The notes beneath the pieces were generated by a model. It worked only from the letters and a program-made list of their open reading frames with translations. It searched no databases and was not told where the DNA came from. Both the position numbers and the translations under genes were made by a program. A stretch of DNA of 64,000 bases from Phyllobacterium chamaecytisi. Its GTDB lineage: Bacteria > Pseudomonadota > Alphaproteobacteria > Rhizobiales > Rhizobiaceae. Below, piece by piece: positions 43,896 to 52,307 of the stretch; positions within the stretch are counted from its first letter, which is position 1, and each line of letters starts with the position of its first letter. The stretch covers positions 110,996-174,995 of the forward strand of contig NZ_JAIQWW010000015.1 of NCBI RefSeq assembly GCF_020164455.1, read 5' to 3'.

Positions 43896-43935
43896 CTCGT
43901 GTGTAGACACCAATATAGGAGTGTCTACACACGAG
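43896..43935. promoter_or_regulatory. VapBC operator: perfect 15-bp inverted repeat
   Basis: ctcgtgtgtagacac (43896-43910) and its exact complement (43921-43935) are separated by caatatagga. The site starts nine bases upstream of the vapB start codon and ends ten bases from the edd stop. Position and symmetry fit an antitoxin-bound operator. Confidence 0.8.
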
Positions 43936-43945
43936 CGCAATGCGA

Positions 43946-45772
43946 CTAAAGTCCGAAAACAGATGCCCCGTTTTCCGCCTTCCCAACAACATTGCGGAAG
44001 GCCGCGAAGAGTTCGCGTCCCATGCCGTAGCTGTTGTGGCTGATATCCACCTCGGGTGTCGGACGCGCTGCGAGAACCTCCGGGTCCTCCAGCACATCGA
44101 GCGTACCGATCTCCGCATCGAGCCGAACCACATCGCCATCCCGGATCTTGCCGATGATGCCGCCATCGAGCGCTTCCGGCGTCACATGAATAGCCGCCGG
44201 AACCTTGCCGGACGCGCCGGACATGCGCCCGTCCGTGACCAGGGCAACCATATGGCCGCGATCCTGCAGCACGCCAAGCGCTGGCGTGAGCTTGTGCAGT
44301 TCAGGCATGCCATTGGCGCGAGGCCCCTGGAACCGCACGATTGCAACGAAGTCGCGGTCGAGTTTCCCGGCCTTGAAGGCATCCTGCAGCGCTGCCTGGC
44401 TGTCAAAGACGATGGCTGGCGCTTCGATGATGTGCCGGTCGGCTTTCACGGCTGATGTCTTGATCACCGCCGTGCCGAGATTGCCCTTGAGCATCTTAAG
44501 ACCACCTGTCACCTGGAATGGCTGCTTGCAGGTCGACAGAACTTTCTTGTCGGCGCTTTCCGCAGCGACCGGCTCGCGCAACACAGTGCCGTTTTCACCA
44601 AGCTTCGGCTCGATCGTATAGGCGCGCAAACCTTCCGAACCGCCCCATACGGTCTTGACGTCTTCGTGCAAAAGACCGCCATCGAGCAACTCGCGGATAA
44701 TATAACCCATGCCGCCAGCTGCATGAAAATGGTTCACGTCGGCCAAACCATTGGGGTAAACGCGCGCCAGCAACGGCACGACGTCTGAGAGGTCAGAGAT
44801 ATCCTGCCAGGTCAGCTTGATGCCGGCAGCGGCGGCCATGGCGACGAGATGCATCGTATGATTGGTCGAGCCACCCGTGGCGTGCAGACCGACAACGCCA
44901 TTGACGATACTGCGTTCGTCGATCATTTCCCCGACCGGCGTGTATTCATTGCCAAGTGCCGTAATCGCAAGCGCCCGCTTCGCCGCTTCACGCGTCAGCG
45001 CGTCGCGCAAGGGCGTGCCCGGATTGATGAACGACGAACCCGGCATGTGCAGGCCCATTATCTCCATCAGCATCTGGTTGGAATTGGCCGTGCCGTAAAA
45101 CGTGCAGGTGCCAGGCCCATGATAGGACTTGGATTCGGATTCGAGCAGTTCTTCGCGCCCGACCTTGCCTTCCGCATAGAGCTGGCGCGTCTTGGCCTTC
45201 TCGTCATTGGGAAGGCCGGTGGTCATCGGGCCTGCGGGAATGAACACGGCCGGCAAATGGCCGAAGGTAAGCGCGCCGATCACGAGGCCCGGCACGATCT
45301 TGTCGCAGACGCCGAGATAGACTGCCGCGTCGAACATGTCGTGCGACAGGCCGATGGCGGTCGCCATGGCAATAACGTCGCGCGAAAACAGCGAGAGCTC
45401 CATGCCGGGCTGGCCTTGCGTCACGCCATCACACATGGCGGGAACGCCGCCCGCAACCTGCGCTACGCCGCCAGCTTCCTTCGCCGCGGCCTTGATCAGG
45501 TTCGGATAGGTCTCAAAGGGCTGGTGCGCCGAAAGCATGTCATTATAGGAGGTGATGATGCCGAGGTTCGGCACGACATCGCCAGCGAGCGCCGCCTTGT
45601 CGGAAGGGCTGCAGGCTGCAAACCCATGGGCGAGATTGGCGCAGGCGAGCGCCGAACGCTTTGGCTTGCGCGATGCCGCTTCGCGAAGATGATCGAGATA
45701 GACATCGCGTGTCGGCTTCGACTGTTCGCAGATGCGATGGGTAATGCTTTTCACCCGTTGCAGGACGGTCAT
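43946..45772 (-). CDS. edd: 6-phosphogluconate dehydratase Edd
   Basis: 608-residue Fe-S dehydratase of the Entner-Doudoroff pathway (6-phosphogluconate to KDPG). Signatures: [40 protein letters not shown] (cluster Cys), [20 protein letters not shown] (cluster Cys) and [23 protein letters not shown] 45772 is used; the frame upstream to 45823 runs into pgl-proximal sequence without conservation. Third gene of zwf-pgl-edd. Confidence 0.97.
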   Translation of the reverse strand: MTVLQRVKSITHRICEQSKPTRDVYLDHLREAASRKPKRSALACANLAHGFAACSPSDKAALAGDVVPNLGIITSYNDMLSAHQPFETYPNLIKAAAKEAGGVAQVAGGVPAMCDGVTQGQPGMELSLFSRDVIAMATAIGLSHDMFDAAVYLGVCDKIVPGLVIGALTFGHLPAVFIPAGPMTTGLPNDEKAKTRQLYAEGKVGREELLESESKSYHGPGTCTFYGTANSNQMLMEIMGLHMPGSSFINPGTPLRDALTREAAKRALAITALGNEYTPVGEMIDERSIVNGVVGLHATGGSTNHTMHLVAMAAAAGIKLTWQDISDLSDVVPLLARVYPNGLADVNHFHAAGGMGYIIRELLDGGLLHEDVKTVWGGSEGLRAYTIEPKLGENGTVLREPVAAESADKKVLSTCKQPFQVTGGLKMLKGNLGTAVIKTSAVKADRHIIEAPAIVFDSQAALQDAFKAGKLDRDFVAIVRFQGPRANGMPELHKLTPALGVLQDRGHMVALVTDGRMSGASGKVPAAIHVTPEALDGGIIGKIRDGDVVRLDAEIGTLDVLEDPEVLAARPTPEVDISHNSYGMGRELFAAFRNVVGKAENGASVFGL

Positions 45773-45839
45773 TTCATGTCTCCTTATGGCGTTTGCCCGG
45801 AAGTTTGGGAGCCTTCCCGGCAATCACACGCTCCGAGCC

Positions 45840-46544
45840 TCAGGGAGCCCAGAAAATCTCGAGCTCAATCGGCTCGTATCGCAATATCGCGCGTATCGGC
45901 ATGTCGGTTGTCGCGCCACGTCCAAGAGCCGCCTCAAGGGTCGTACGCTTGCCCGCGCCTTCAATATGCAGCGCCACGAAGCGTGCATTGACGATTGCCG
46001 GCAGTGTCAGCGTCAGCCTTGGCTCGCCTGCGCCTTCTGCATGCATCGGCAGCACCAGCTCTGGCTGATCTGGCGATATCGCATCGCTCAATCGGTCTCC
46101 GCCGGGAAAGAACGACGCGGTATGACCATCGCCGCCCATGCCGAGAATGACGACATCGAATGGCTGTCCAATCCCCGCAATGGCTTGCCCTGCCATTTTA
46201 GCACCTTCTTCGACGTTCGGCGCGTGATTGTAGAGGCCTACAAACCTGGCCTTGATCGCGTGATTCTGCAGAAGCATTTCTGTCACCAGCTTCTGGTTTG
46301 AACGGTCGCTGGTCGGCGGTACGAAACGCTCATCCACCAGCGTGATCGTGATCTTGTCCCACGGCAAATCCTTGAGTGACAGCGCCTTGAAAAACCGGGC
46401 AGGGGTTGTGCCGCCCGATACGGCCAGCACAGCCTTGCCGCGTGCCTCCACAGCGTCCGCCAGACGCGCCGCAACGGTCGAAGCGAGGGCTTCGGCAAGC
46501 GCATTGCCATCGGCAAAACTGGTCAATCTCGGATCTGCTGTCAT
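45840..46544 (-). CDS. pgl: 6-phosphogluconolactonase Pgl (DevB type)
   Basis: About 234 residues. Motifs: VLAVSGGTTPARFFKALSLK, ITITLVDERFVPPTSDRSNQ and FDVVILGMGGDGHTASFFPG, standard for the glucosamine-isomerase-like lactonase fold. ATG 46544 is preferred; an in-frame GTG at 46559 overlapping the zwf stop is possible. It sits between zwf and edd in one operon. Confidence 0.95.
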   Translation of the reverse strand: MTADPRLTSFADGNALAEALASTVAARLADAVEARGKAVLAVSGGTTPARFFKALSLKDLPWDKITITLVDERFVPPTSDRSNQKLVTEMLLQNHAIKARFVGLYNHAPNVEEGAKMAGQAIAGIGQPFDVVILGMGGDGHTASFFPGGDRLSDAISPDQPELVLPMHAEGAGEPRLTLTLPAIVNARFVALHIEGAGKRTTLEAALGRGATTDMPIRAILRYEPIELEIFWAP

Positions 46545-46555
46545 GGGATCAAATT

Positions 46556-48028
46556 TCACTCAGGTTCATGCCATGTGCGGTTGTCGCGTTCGATAAGCGC
46601 GATGGCCGCCGATGGACCCCACGTGCCGGCAGTATAGCCTGCCGGTGGCTGTTCGGTTTCGGCCCATGCCCTCAGGATCGGGTCCACCCATTGCCACGCT
46701 GCGACCACTTCATCGCGCCGCATGAACAGCGTCTGGTTGCCGCGCACCACGTCCATGATCAACCGTTCATAGGCGTCGGGGCTACGCGCAGCGAAGGATT
46801 CGGCAAAGGTCATGTCCAGAGGAACGTGACGCAGGCGCATACCGCCCGGGCCCGGGTCCTTGATCATCATCCACTGCTTGACGCCCTCGTCCGGCTGCAG
46901 GCGGATGACGAGCTGGTTGGCGACAACGCGGCCAGCACTCTCACCGAAGATCGAATGCGGGATTGGCTTGAACGACACGACGATTTCGGAAGCACGTGAT
47001 GCCAGGCGCTTGCCCGTACGCAGATAAAACGGCACCCCGGCCCAGCGCCAGTTGGCGATCTCGGCCTTGATGGCGACGAATGTTTCGGTGTTGCTGGGGT
47101 GTTCTAGCTCCTGTATGTAGCCCTTCACTGCGCCGCCTGAAGAAGCGCCAGCCCGATATTGGCCGCGGACAGTAAGCCCGTCGGCGTTCTTCGACGTTAT
47201 CGGGCTCAGCGAACGCAGCACCTTCAACTTTTCGTCGCGCACCGCATCCGCATCCATCGATGCCGGCGGCTCCATCGCCACGAGGCAGAGCAGCTGCATG
47301 ATGTGATTTTGCACCATGTCGCGAAGTGCACCCGCCGTATCGTAGTAGCCAGCGCGATTTTCCAACCCGACAGATTCAGCAACGGTGATCTGCACGTGGT
47401 CGATATGGGCCGAATTCCAAAGAGGTTCATACAGCGCGTTGGCAAAGCGCAGCGCCATCAAGTTCTGCACAGTCTCCTTGCCGAGATAATGATCGATGCG
47501 GAAAATCTGCTGTTCGTGAAAAACGTGGCCGATCGTATCATTGAGTGCGATGGCTGACTGAAGGTCGCGGCCAATCGGCTTCTCGACGATAATGCGCGTG
47601 TGGTCATGGACCAGCTTGTAGCTTTTCAGGCGGCTTGAGATGTCGGCGAAGAGGGATGGACTGACGGCAAGATAAAAGGCGCGGACGTGTTTGGTATCAT
47701 TGCCAATCTCAGCCTTCAGCTCCTCCCAGCCATTGTCGGAGGTGGCATCGACCGCGACATAGGACACACGCGCCAGAAACTGATCGACCTGGTTCTGGTC
47801 GAATTCGGTCGGCTTCACGAATTCCTTGATCGCGTTTTCCGCGAACTTGCGGTAGTCGTCGTTTGACATGGGCGAACGGGAGGCGCCGATGATGCGGGTC
47901 GGTTCTGAAAGCTGGCCACCGCGCTGGCGTTGATAAAGCGCCGGGATCAGCTTGCGCTCGGCAAGGTCGCCGGTGCCTCCGAACACGATGCAATCAAAGG
48001 GATCAACCGGGATAATCTGACTTGTCAT
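46556..48028 (-). CDS. zwf: Glucose-6-phosphate dehydrogenase Zwf
   Basis: 490-residue enzyme oxidising glucose-6-phosphate to 6-phosphogluconolactone with NADP+. The coenzyme-binding CIVFGGTGDLAERKLIPALY and the active-site RIDHYLGKETVQNLMALRFA are present, with the substrate-binding VRAFYLAVSPSLF and EKPIGRDLQSA. First gene of the Entner-Doudoroff operon; its promoter should lie in the 141 bp that separate it from the divergent ALDH gene. Confidence 0.97.
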   Translation of the reverse strand: MTSQIIPVDPFDCIVFGGTGDLAERKLIPALYQRQRGGQLSEPTRIIGASRSPMSNDDYRKFAENAIKEFVKPTEFDQNQVDQFLARVSYVAVDATSDNGWEELKAEIGNDTKHVRAFYLAVSPSLFADISSRLKSYKLVHDHTRIIVEKPIGRDLQSAIALNDTIGHVFHEQQIFRIDHYLGKETVQNLMALRFANALYEPLWNSAHIDHVQITVAESVGLENRAGYYDTAGALRDMVQNHIMQLLCLVAMEPPASMDADAVRDEKLKVLRSLSPITSKNADGLTVRGQYRAGASSGGAVKGYIQELEHPSNTETFVAIKAEIANWRWAGVPFYLRTGKRLASRASEIVVSFKPIPHSIFGESAGRVVANQLVIRLQPDEGVKQWMMIKDPGPGGMRLRHVPLDMTFAESFAARSPDAYERLIMDVVRGNQTLFMRRDEVVAAWQWVDPILRAWAETEQPPAGYTAGTWGPSAAIALIERDNRTWHEPE

Positions 48029-48169
48029 GGGAGAGTCTCGCTATGCCTGACTTTGCGGGTTGTATAATCTAATCGATTTAAAATGGCCAGTCCTGAAGCA
48101 CGAACTGCGTCAAAATGCATTTCCAATTCGTATCCTTTCCAATAGGCTTGCAACGAATGGGATGTGATC

Positions 48170-49645
48170 ATGGTACATAATCTATCCAGAGTTGTCGCAC
48201 AGGATAAGAATTTCCTGAATATCATAAATGGCAGACCTGTTGCCGCATTAAGCCAGGAAACGATCACTGTTTTGTGTCCGTCCGATGGCTTGGCCTTTGC
48301 TACCATTCCGGGGTGCGATGCCGATGATGTGGATCGTGCCATACGCGCCGCGCGCGAGGCCTTCGATCATGGTCCCTGGTCAAGGATGCCAGCCTTCGAG
48401 CGCGGCAGGCTTTTGACCAAGCTCGGCCAGTTGATCGAGCAGCACGGTGATGAACTTGCAGCGCTCGAATCGCGCGATACCGGCAAGCCAATTCGCCAGG
48501 GCAGGGCGGACGTTGCCGCAGCCATGCGCTATTATGAGTTCTACGGCGGTGCGGCCGACAAGATCCATGGCGATACGATCCCGTTTCTCGATGGCTATAC
48601 GGCACTGACCCTGCGCGAACCGCATGGCGTCGTTGCCGGGATCATTCCGTGGAATTACCCGATGCAGATTATGGCGCGCGTGGTTGGCGCGGCGCTTGCC
48701 ATGGGCAACACACTGGTCATCAAGCCAGCCGAAGACGCATCGCTCTCGACGATCCGTATCGGCGAACTTGCCATCGAGGCGGGTTTCCCGGATGGCGTCC
48801 TCAATGTCATCACCGGCTATGGCCGCGAGGCAGGGGCAGCCTTGTCAGCGCATCCCGGTGTTGACTATGTGACATTCACCGGTTCTCCCGCAACCGGGAC
48901 ATCCATCCAACAGGCCGCTGCCGCGAACAATCGCGGCGTTACGATGGAGCTTGGCGGCAAGTCACCGCAGATTGTCTTTGCCGACGCGGATATCGAAAAG
49001 GCGCTCCCTGTTCTCGTCAATGCAATCATCCAGAACGGTGGGCAGACCTGCTCGGCCGGCAGCCGCATTCTCATCGAGCGTCCGATCTACGATGAGGTCG
49101 CTGCAGCGCTGGGCGAGCGTTTTGACAAGCTCGTTGCCGGCCCGCACGATGCCGATCTCGACCTTGGGGCGATGATCAATCCGGCACAGAAACGCAGGGT
49201 TGAAAACTATATCGCTTTGGCTGCCGAAGCAGGCATCGATGTCATTGCGCAAGGTTCTATCGACGTCCACGCCCCGGCCACCGGCTACTATGTAGCACCG
49301 GTGCTGTTCGGTGCCGTCGATCCGACGGCCATTATCGCCCAGGAGGAGGTTTTCGGCCCGGTGCTCACGCTGTTCGCGTTTGACGACGAGCAGGAGGCCA
49401 TAAGGCTCGCCAACCACACGGACTATGGCCTCGTAGCCGGTATCTGGACCAAAGATGGCGCGCGCCAGCATCGCGTTGCCAAGCGCGTGCGTGCGGGACA
49501 GGTCTTCGTCAATGCCTACGGCGCGGGCGGTGGCGTCGAACTGCCATTTGGCGGCTTCAAGAAATCCGGTCATGGTCGAGAAAAGGGTTTCGAGGCCCTT
49601 TACGACATGTCCGCGACCAAGACGATCATCTTCCGCCACGATTGA
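48170..49645 (+). CDS. NAD(P)+-dependent aldehyde dehydrogenase
   Basis: About 491 residues. Catalytic Cys in NGGQTCSAGSRILIERP, general base Glu in VTMELGGKSPQIVFADADIE, cofactor-binding GVVAGIIPWNYPMQIMARVV and VTFTGSPATG, and the C-terminal QEEVFGPVLTLFAF. Substrate unknown. ATG 48170 is preferred over GTG 48164. An SDR gene follows 30 bp downstream, suggesting a two-step alcohol/aldehyde oxidation operon. Confidence 0.93.
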   Translation: MVHNLSRVVAQDKNFLNIINGRPVAALSQETITVLCPSDGLAFATIPGCDADDVDRAIRAAREAFDHGPWSRMPAFERGRLLTKLGQLIEQHGDELAALESRDTGKPIRQGRADVAAAMRYYEFYGGAADKIHGDTIPFLDGYTALTLREPHGVVAGIIPWNYPMQIMARVVGAALAMGNTLVIKPAEDASLSTIRIGELAIEAGFPDGVLNVITGYGREAGAALSAHPGVDYVTFTGSPATGTSIQQAAAANNRGVTMELGGKSPQIVFADADIEKALPVLVNAIIQNGGQTCSAGSRILIERPIYDEVAAALGERFDKLVAGPHDADLDLGAMINPAQKRRVENYIALAAEAGIDVIAQGSIDVHAPATGYYVAPVLFGAVDPTAIIAQEEVFGPVLTLFAFDDEQEAIRLANHTDYGLVAGIWTKDGARQHRVAKRVRAGQVFVNAYGAGGGVELPFGGFKKSGHGREKGFEALYDMSATKTIIFRHD

Positions 49646-49675
49646 TCAAATCACCACCATGTATGAGGAGAAGAC

Positions 49676-50425
49676 ATGAAGCGTTTGGCAGGCAAGACAG
49701 CAATCATCACCGGAGGAGCATCGGGCTTTGGCGAGGCAATGGCCAAGCGCTTCGCCGGGGAAGGGGCCAATGTCGTCGTTGCTGATCTGAACCTTGTGGG
49801 CGCCGAGAAAGTCGCCGCGGACATTGGCAAGACCTCCGTTGCCGTTCATGCCGACGTTACGCGCAAGGAGGAGGTGGACGTCATGGTACAGGCCGCGATG
49901 GACGCGTTTGGCCGGATCGACATCATGGTGAACAATGCCGGCTTCACCCACCGCAATGGCTCGATGCTCGGCGTTGACGAGGCGACGTTCGATCTCATCA
50001 CCGGCGTCAATATGAAAGCGATTTACTATTCCGCGCTCGCCGTGGTGCCTATCATGGAAAGGCAGGGCGGTGGCTCGATCATCACAACCGCCTCGACGGC
50101 GGGCCTGCGCCCGCGGCCTGGTCTCACCTGGTACAATGCGTCGAAGGGCTGGGCGATCAGCGCCACCAAATCCATGGCGATCGAACTTGCACCGAAGAAT
50201 ATCCGGGTCAATTGCCTGTGCCCGGTCGCGGGCGAAACCCCGATGCTCGGCCTGTTCATGGGTGAAGACACGCCGGAAAAGCGTGCGCAGTTCAAGGCGA
50301 CGGTTCCGCTTGGCCGCCTGTCCACACCGCTCGACGTCGCCAATGCAGCGTTGTGGCTTGCCTCGAGCGAGGCCGACTTTATTACCGGCGTTGCACTGGA
50401 AGTTGATGGCGGGCGCTGCATCTGA
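49676..50425 (+). CDS. Classical SDR oxidoreductase
   Basis: 249 residues: cofactor loop AIITGGASGFGEAMAKRFAG, NNAG motif in IDIMVNNAGFTHRNGSM, Ser-Tyr-Lys triad in TTASTAGLRPRPGLTWYNAS followed by KGWAIS, and the C-terminal SEADFITGVALEVDGGRCI. AGGAG precedes the ATG. Co-directional with ALDH; probably oxidises a substrate whose aldehyde product feeds that enzyme. Confidence 0.93.
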   Translation: MKRLAGKTAIITGGASGFGEAMAKRFAGEGANVVVADLNLVGAEKVAADIGKTSVAVHADVTRKEEVDVMVQAAMDAFGRIDIMVNNAGFTHRNGSMLGVDEATFDLITGVNMKAIYYSALAVVPIMERQGGGSIITTASTAGLRPRPGLTWYNASKGWAISATKSMAIELAPKNIRVNCLCPVAGETPMLGLFMGEDTPEKRAQFKATVPLGRLSTPLDVANAALWLASSEADFITGVALEVDGGRCI

Positions 50426-50548
50426 TCGAACGATAAACCTTGAAACATGGGCTAGGTGAGCTACATTACCAGTGTAGCCAAATTTTCCCCTGTGCTGCCC
50501 TGGCCCGCTCGGACCCCCGTGGCGCTCCCATCTTTCAAGGACATAAAC

Positions 50549-51391
50549 ATGACATCGAAACCTGTCTGGTTCATCACTGGCTGTTCAACCGGCTTTGGCC
50601 GCGAACTTGCGCGCCATACGCTTGAGCTTGGTTATCCGACCGTTGTCACCGCTCGCAACGTTTCACAGATCGAAGACATTGCCAAAGGCCATGAGGACAA
50701 TGCGCTTTTGCTGAAGCTCGACGTGACCAAGCCTGAGGATATTGAAAACGCCGTCAAGGCCGCGACAGAACGCTTCGGAAGCATCGACGTACTCGTCAAC
50801 AATGCCGGCATCGGCTATTTCGCCTCCTTCGAGGAGAGCGAGATGGAAGAGGTGCGGCAGATGTTCGAGATCAACGTCTGGGGTCTTGCAAATATGACAC
50901 GTGCAGTCCTGCCGACCCTGCGCAAACAGCGCTCGGGCACCGTCGTGAATATCTCCTCGCAAGGCGGGTTGGTGGCCAACCCTGCTGTCAGTTTCTACAC
51001 TGCGACCAAATTCGCCGTCGAAGCGCTGTCGGAAGCCCTATCAAAGGAAATCGCGCCCCTCGGGCTCAAGGTGCTTATCGTCGAGCCAGGTCCATTCCGC
51101 ACCGATTGGGCCGGCCGCTCGGCGAATGAAGCCAAACATACGATCGAAGACTATCGCGCCACGTCTGGTCAGCGCGCCGAGATGATCCGCAACATCAGCG
51201 GCAATCAGCCGGGTGATCCGGTCCGTGCGGCCAAGGCGATCATCCAGGCGGTCGAAGCCAAGGATCCGCCGCTACGCCTGCTGCTCGGTAAACAGGCATT
51301 CCAGAACGCCCACGCCAAGATTGCCGACCTTCAGAAGGATTTCGGCGCGTGGGAAAAGGTGACCCTGGGTGCGGATTACCCCGACGCTTAG
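50549..51391 (+). CDS. SDR oxidoreductase, second copy type
   Basis: 280 residues of the extended-tail classical SDR type: VWFITGCSTGFGRELARHTL, IDVLVNNAGIGYFASFEESE, GTVVNISSQGGLVANPAVSF and YTATKFAVEALSEALSKE (Tyr-x-x-x-Lys), then IVEPGPFRTDWAGRS. ATG 50549 has AAGGA upstream. The TAG stop codon is the first three bases of a tandem palindromic repeat, so the present C-terminus (GADYPDA) may have been set by that insertion. Confidence 0.93.
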   Translation: MTSKPVWFITGCSTGFGRELARHTLELGYPTVVTARNVSQIEDIAKGHEDNALLLKLDVTKPEDIENAVKAATERFGSIDVLVNNAGIGYFASFEESEMEEVRQMFEINVWGLANMTRAVLPTLRKQRSGTVVNISSQGGLVANPAVSFYTATKFAVEALSEALSKEIAPLGLKVLIVEPGPFRTDWAGRSANEAKHTIEDYRATSGQRAEMIRNISGNQPGDPVRAAKAIIQAVEAKDPPLRLLLGKQAFQNAHAKIADLQKDFGAWEKVTLGADYPDA

Positions 51392-51510
51392 AGCAATTCC
51401 AGGAAAAGTGGGAACCGGTTTTCCGTCCGGAATTGCGTAGAAACAAACCTAGAGCAATTCCAGGAAAAGTGGGAACCGGTTTTCCGTCCGGAATTGCGTA
51501 GAAACAAACT
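51389..51510. repeat. Two tandem 61-bp palindromic repeat units
   Basis: Units 51389-51449 and 51450-51510 are almost identical. Each contains an outer inverted pair gcaattcc / ggaattgc and an inner pair ggaaaa / ttttcc around gtgggaaccgg. A third, shorter palindrome follows directly. The same core is found inside the Wzc-like gene at 37656-37697. It resembles widespread rhizobial intergenic palindromes. Confidence 0.92.
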
Positions 51511-51511
51511 T

Positions 51512-51550
51512 AGAGCCATTCCGTGATTTGAAGAGAAACGGAATGGCTCT
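51512..51550. repeat. Perfect 13-bp inverted repeat (hairpin)
   Basis: agagccattccgt (51512-51524) pairs exactly with acggaatggctct (51538-51550). It directly follows the tandem units and starts with the same agagc-attcc motif, so it may be a derived or partner unit. It could act as a terminator-like hairpin for the SDR transcript, but no T-tract follows. Confidence 0.8.
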
Positions 51551-51573
51551 AAGTCACGACGGGCTGCGTGAGC

Positions 51574-51622
51574 TTTCGATTGTAGAAATCGAAAATCGAT
51601 GGTATTAGCTAAGTTAGCTAAT
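51574..51622. promoter_or_regulatory. Operator-like palindromes before the second toxin-antitoxin pair
   Basis: Two inverted repeats lie just upstream of the antitoxin gene: tttcgatt / aatcgaaa (51574-51581, 51587-51594) and attagctaa-g-ttagctaat (51604-51622). The second ends 11 bp before the start codon. This is the expected position of a self-repressing antitoxin operator. Confidence 0.7.
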
Positions 51623-51633
51623 GGAGCACTTCA

Positions 51634-51864
51634 ATGCAGGTTACAGTTCACGCAGCCAAAACCAATTTGTCGAAACTGATCGACGCGGCCTTGGCTGGCG
51701 AAGAGGTTATCATTGCCAAGGGCAAGAATCCTGTCGTCAAAATAGTGCCGATTCCCAAGAGCCGTTTCAAAGTAGGGGTCTTGAAGGAACTCGCGGGGAC
51801 AGCGCCGGATTTCTTCGAACCTATGTCCGAAGAAGAGTTGGCGCTTTGGGAAGGACGTGAGTGA
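51634..51864 (+). CDS. Phd/YefM-type antitoxin
   Basis: 76 residues: MQVTVHAAKTNLSKLIDAAL with GEEVIIAKGKNPVVKIVPIP is the Phd/YefM DNA-binding fold; the acidic tail (FFEPMSEEELALWEGRE) should bind the toxin. GGAG precedes the ATG. The TGA overlaps the GTG start of the toxin gene by 4 bp. Confidence 0.92.
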   Translation: MQVTVHAAKTNLSKLIDAALAGEEVIIAKGKNPVVKIVPIPKSRFKVGVLKELAGTAPDFFEPMSEEELALWEGRE

Positions 51865-52262
51865 AATCAATCCTTCTTGACACCCACGCATGGGCTTGGT
51901 TTTTGCTTGAAGACAATTTGTTGCCAGCAAAACATTTATCGATGATCGAAGAGGCAGAGGCTGTATTTATTTCGCCAGTCAGCTTTTTCGAAATCGCCCA
52001 GAAAGTTCGCATCGGCAAATGGCCGGAGATGCAGCCTCATCTAAATAGCCTATCGCACATCCTTGATGAGCAATATGGTCGCCTTGCCACGCTCACTCCG
52101 GAGATCAGTTTGAATGCCGGTACCATGGACTGGGCTCACCGCGACCCGTTCGACCGGATGCTTGCTGCGACAGCAATAAATCATGAACTGCCATTGATCT
52201 CCGCCGACACGATATTCGACGAACTTGCCAACTACAAAGGTTGGGTTGGCCGAGTATGGTAA
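51861..52262 (+). CDS. PIN-domain toxin (second VapC-like)
   Basis: 133 residues starting with GTG: MKSILLDTHAWAWFLLEDNL (Asp7), VFISPVSFFEIAQKVRIGKW, MDWAHRDPFDRMLAATAINH and PLISADTIFDELANY, typical PIN-domain active-site acids. It forms a translationally coupled module with the Phd-type antitoxin. A hairpin follows directly after the stop. Confidence 0.92.
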   Translation: MKSILLDTHAWAWFLLEDNLLPAKHLSMIEEAEAVFISPVSFFEIAQKVRIGKWPEMQPHLNSLSHILDEQYGRLATLTPEISLNAGTMDWAHRDPFDRMLAATAINHELPLISADTIFDELANYKGWVGRVW

Positions 52263-52287
52263 AAAAAATGGCCGGCAAAGCCGGCCA
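52261..52287 (-). terminator. Terminator between vapC-like gene and pitA
   Basis: tggccggc (52269-52276) pairs with gccggcca (52280-52287) around aaa. On the minus strand it is followed by eight T, so it is a strong terminator for pitA; on the plus strand aatttgtt gives a weaker end for the toxin gene. Confidence 0.88.
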
Positions 52288-52307
52288 ATTTGTTCTAATG
52301 CCTGCTT

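Noticed and set aside
44849..45991. 380-codon frame antisense to edd
   Set aside because: Typical GC-rich shadow of a conserved gene; Edd motifs are on the other strand.
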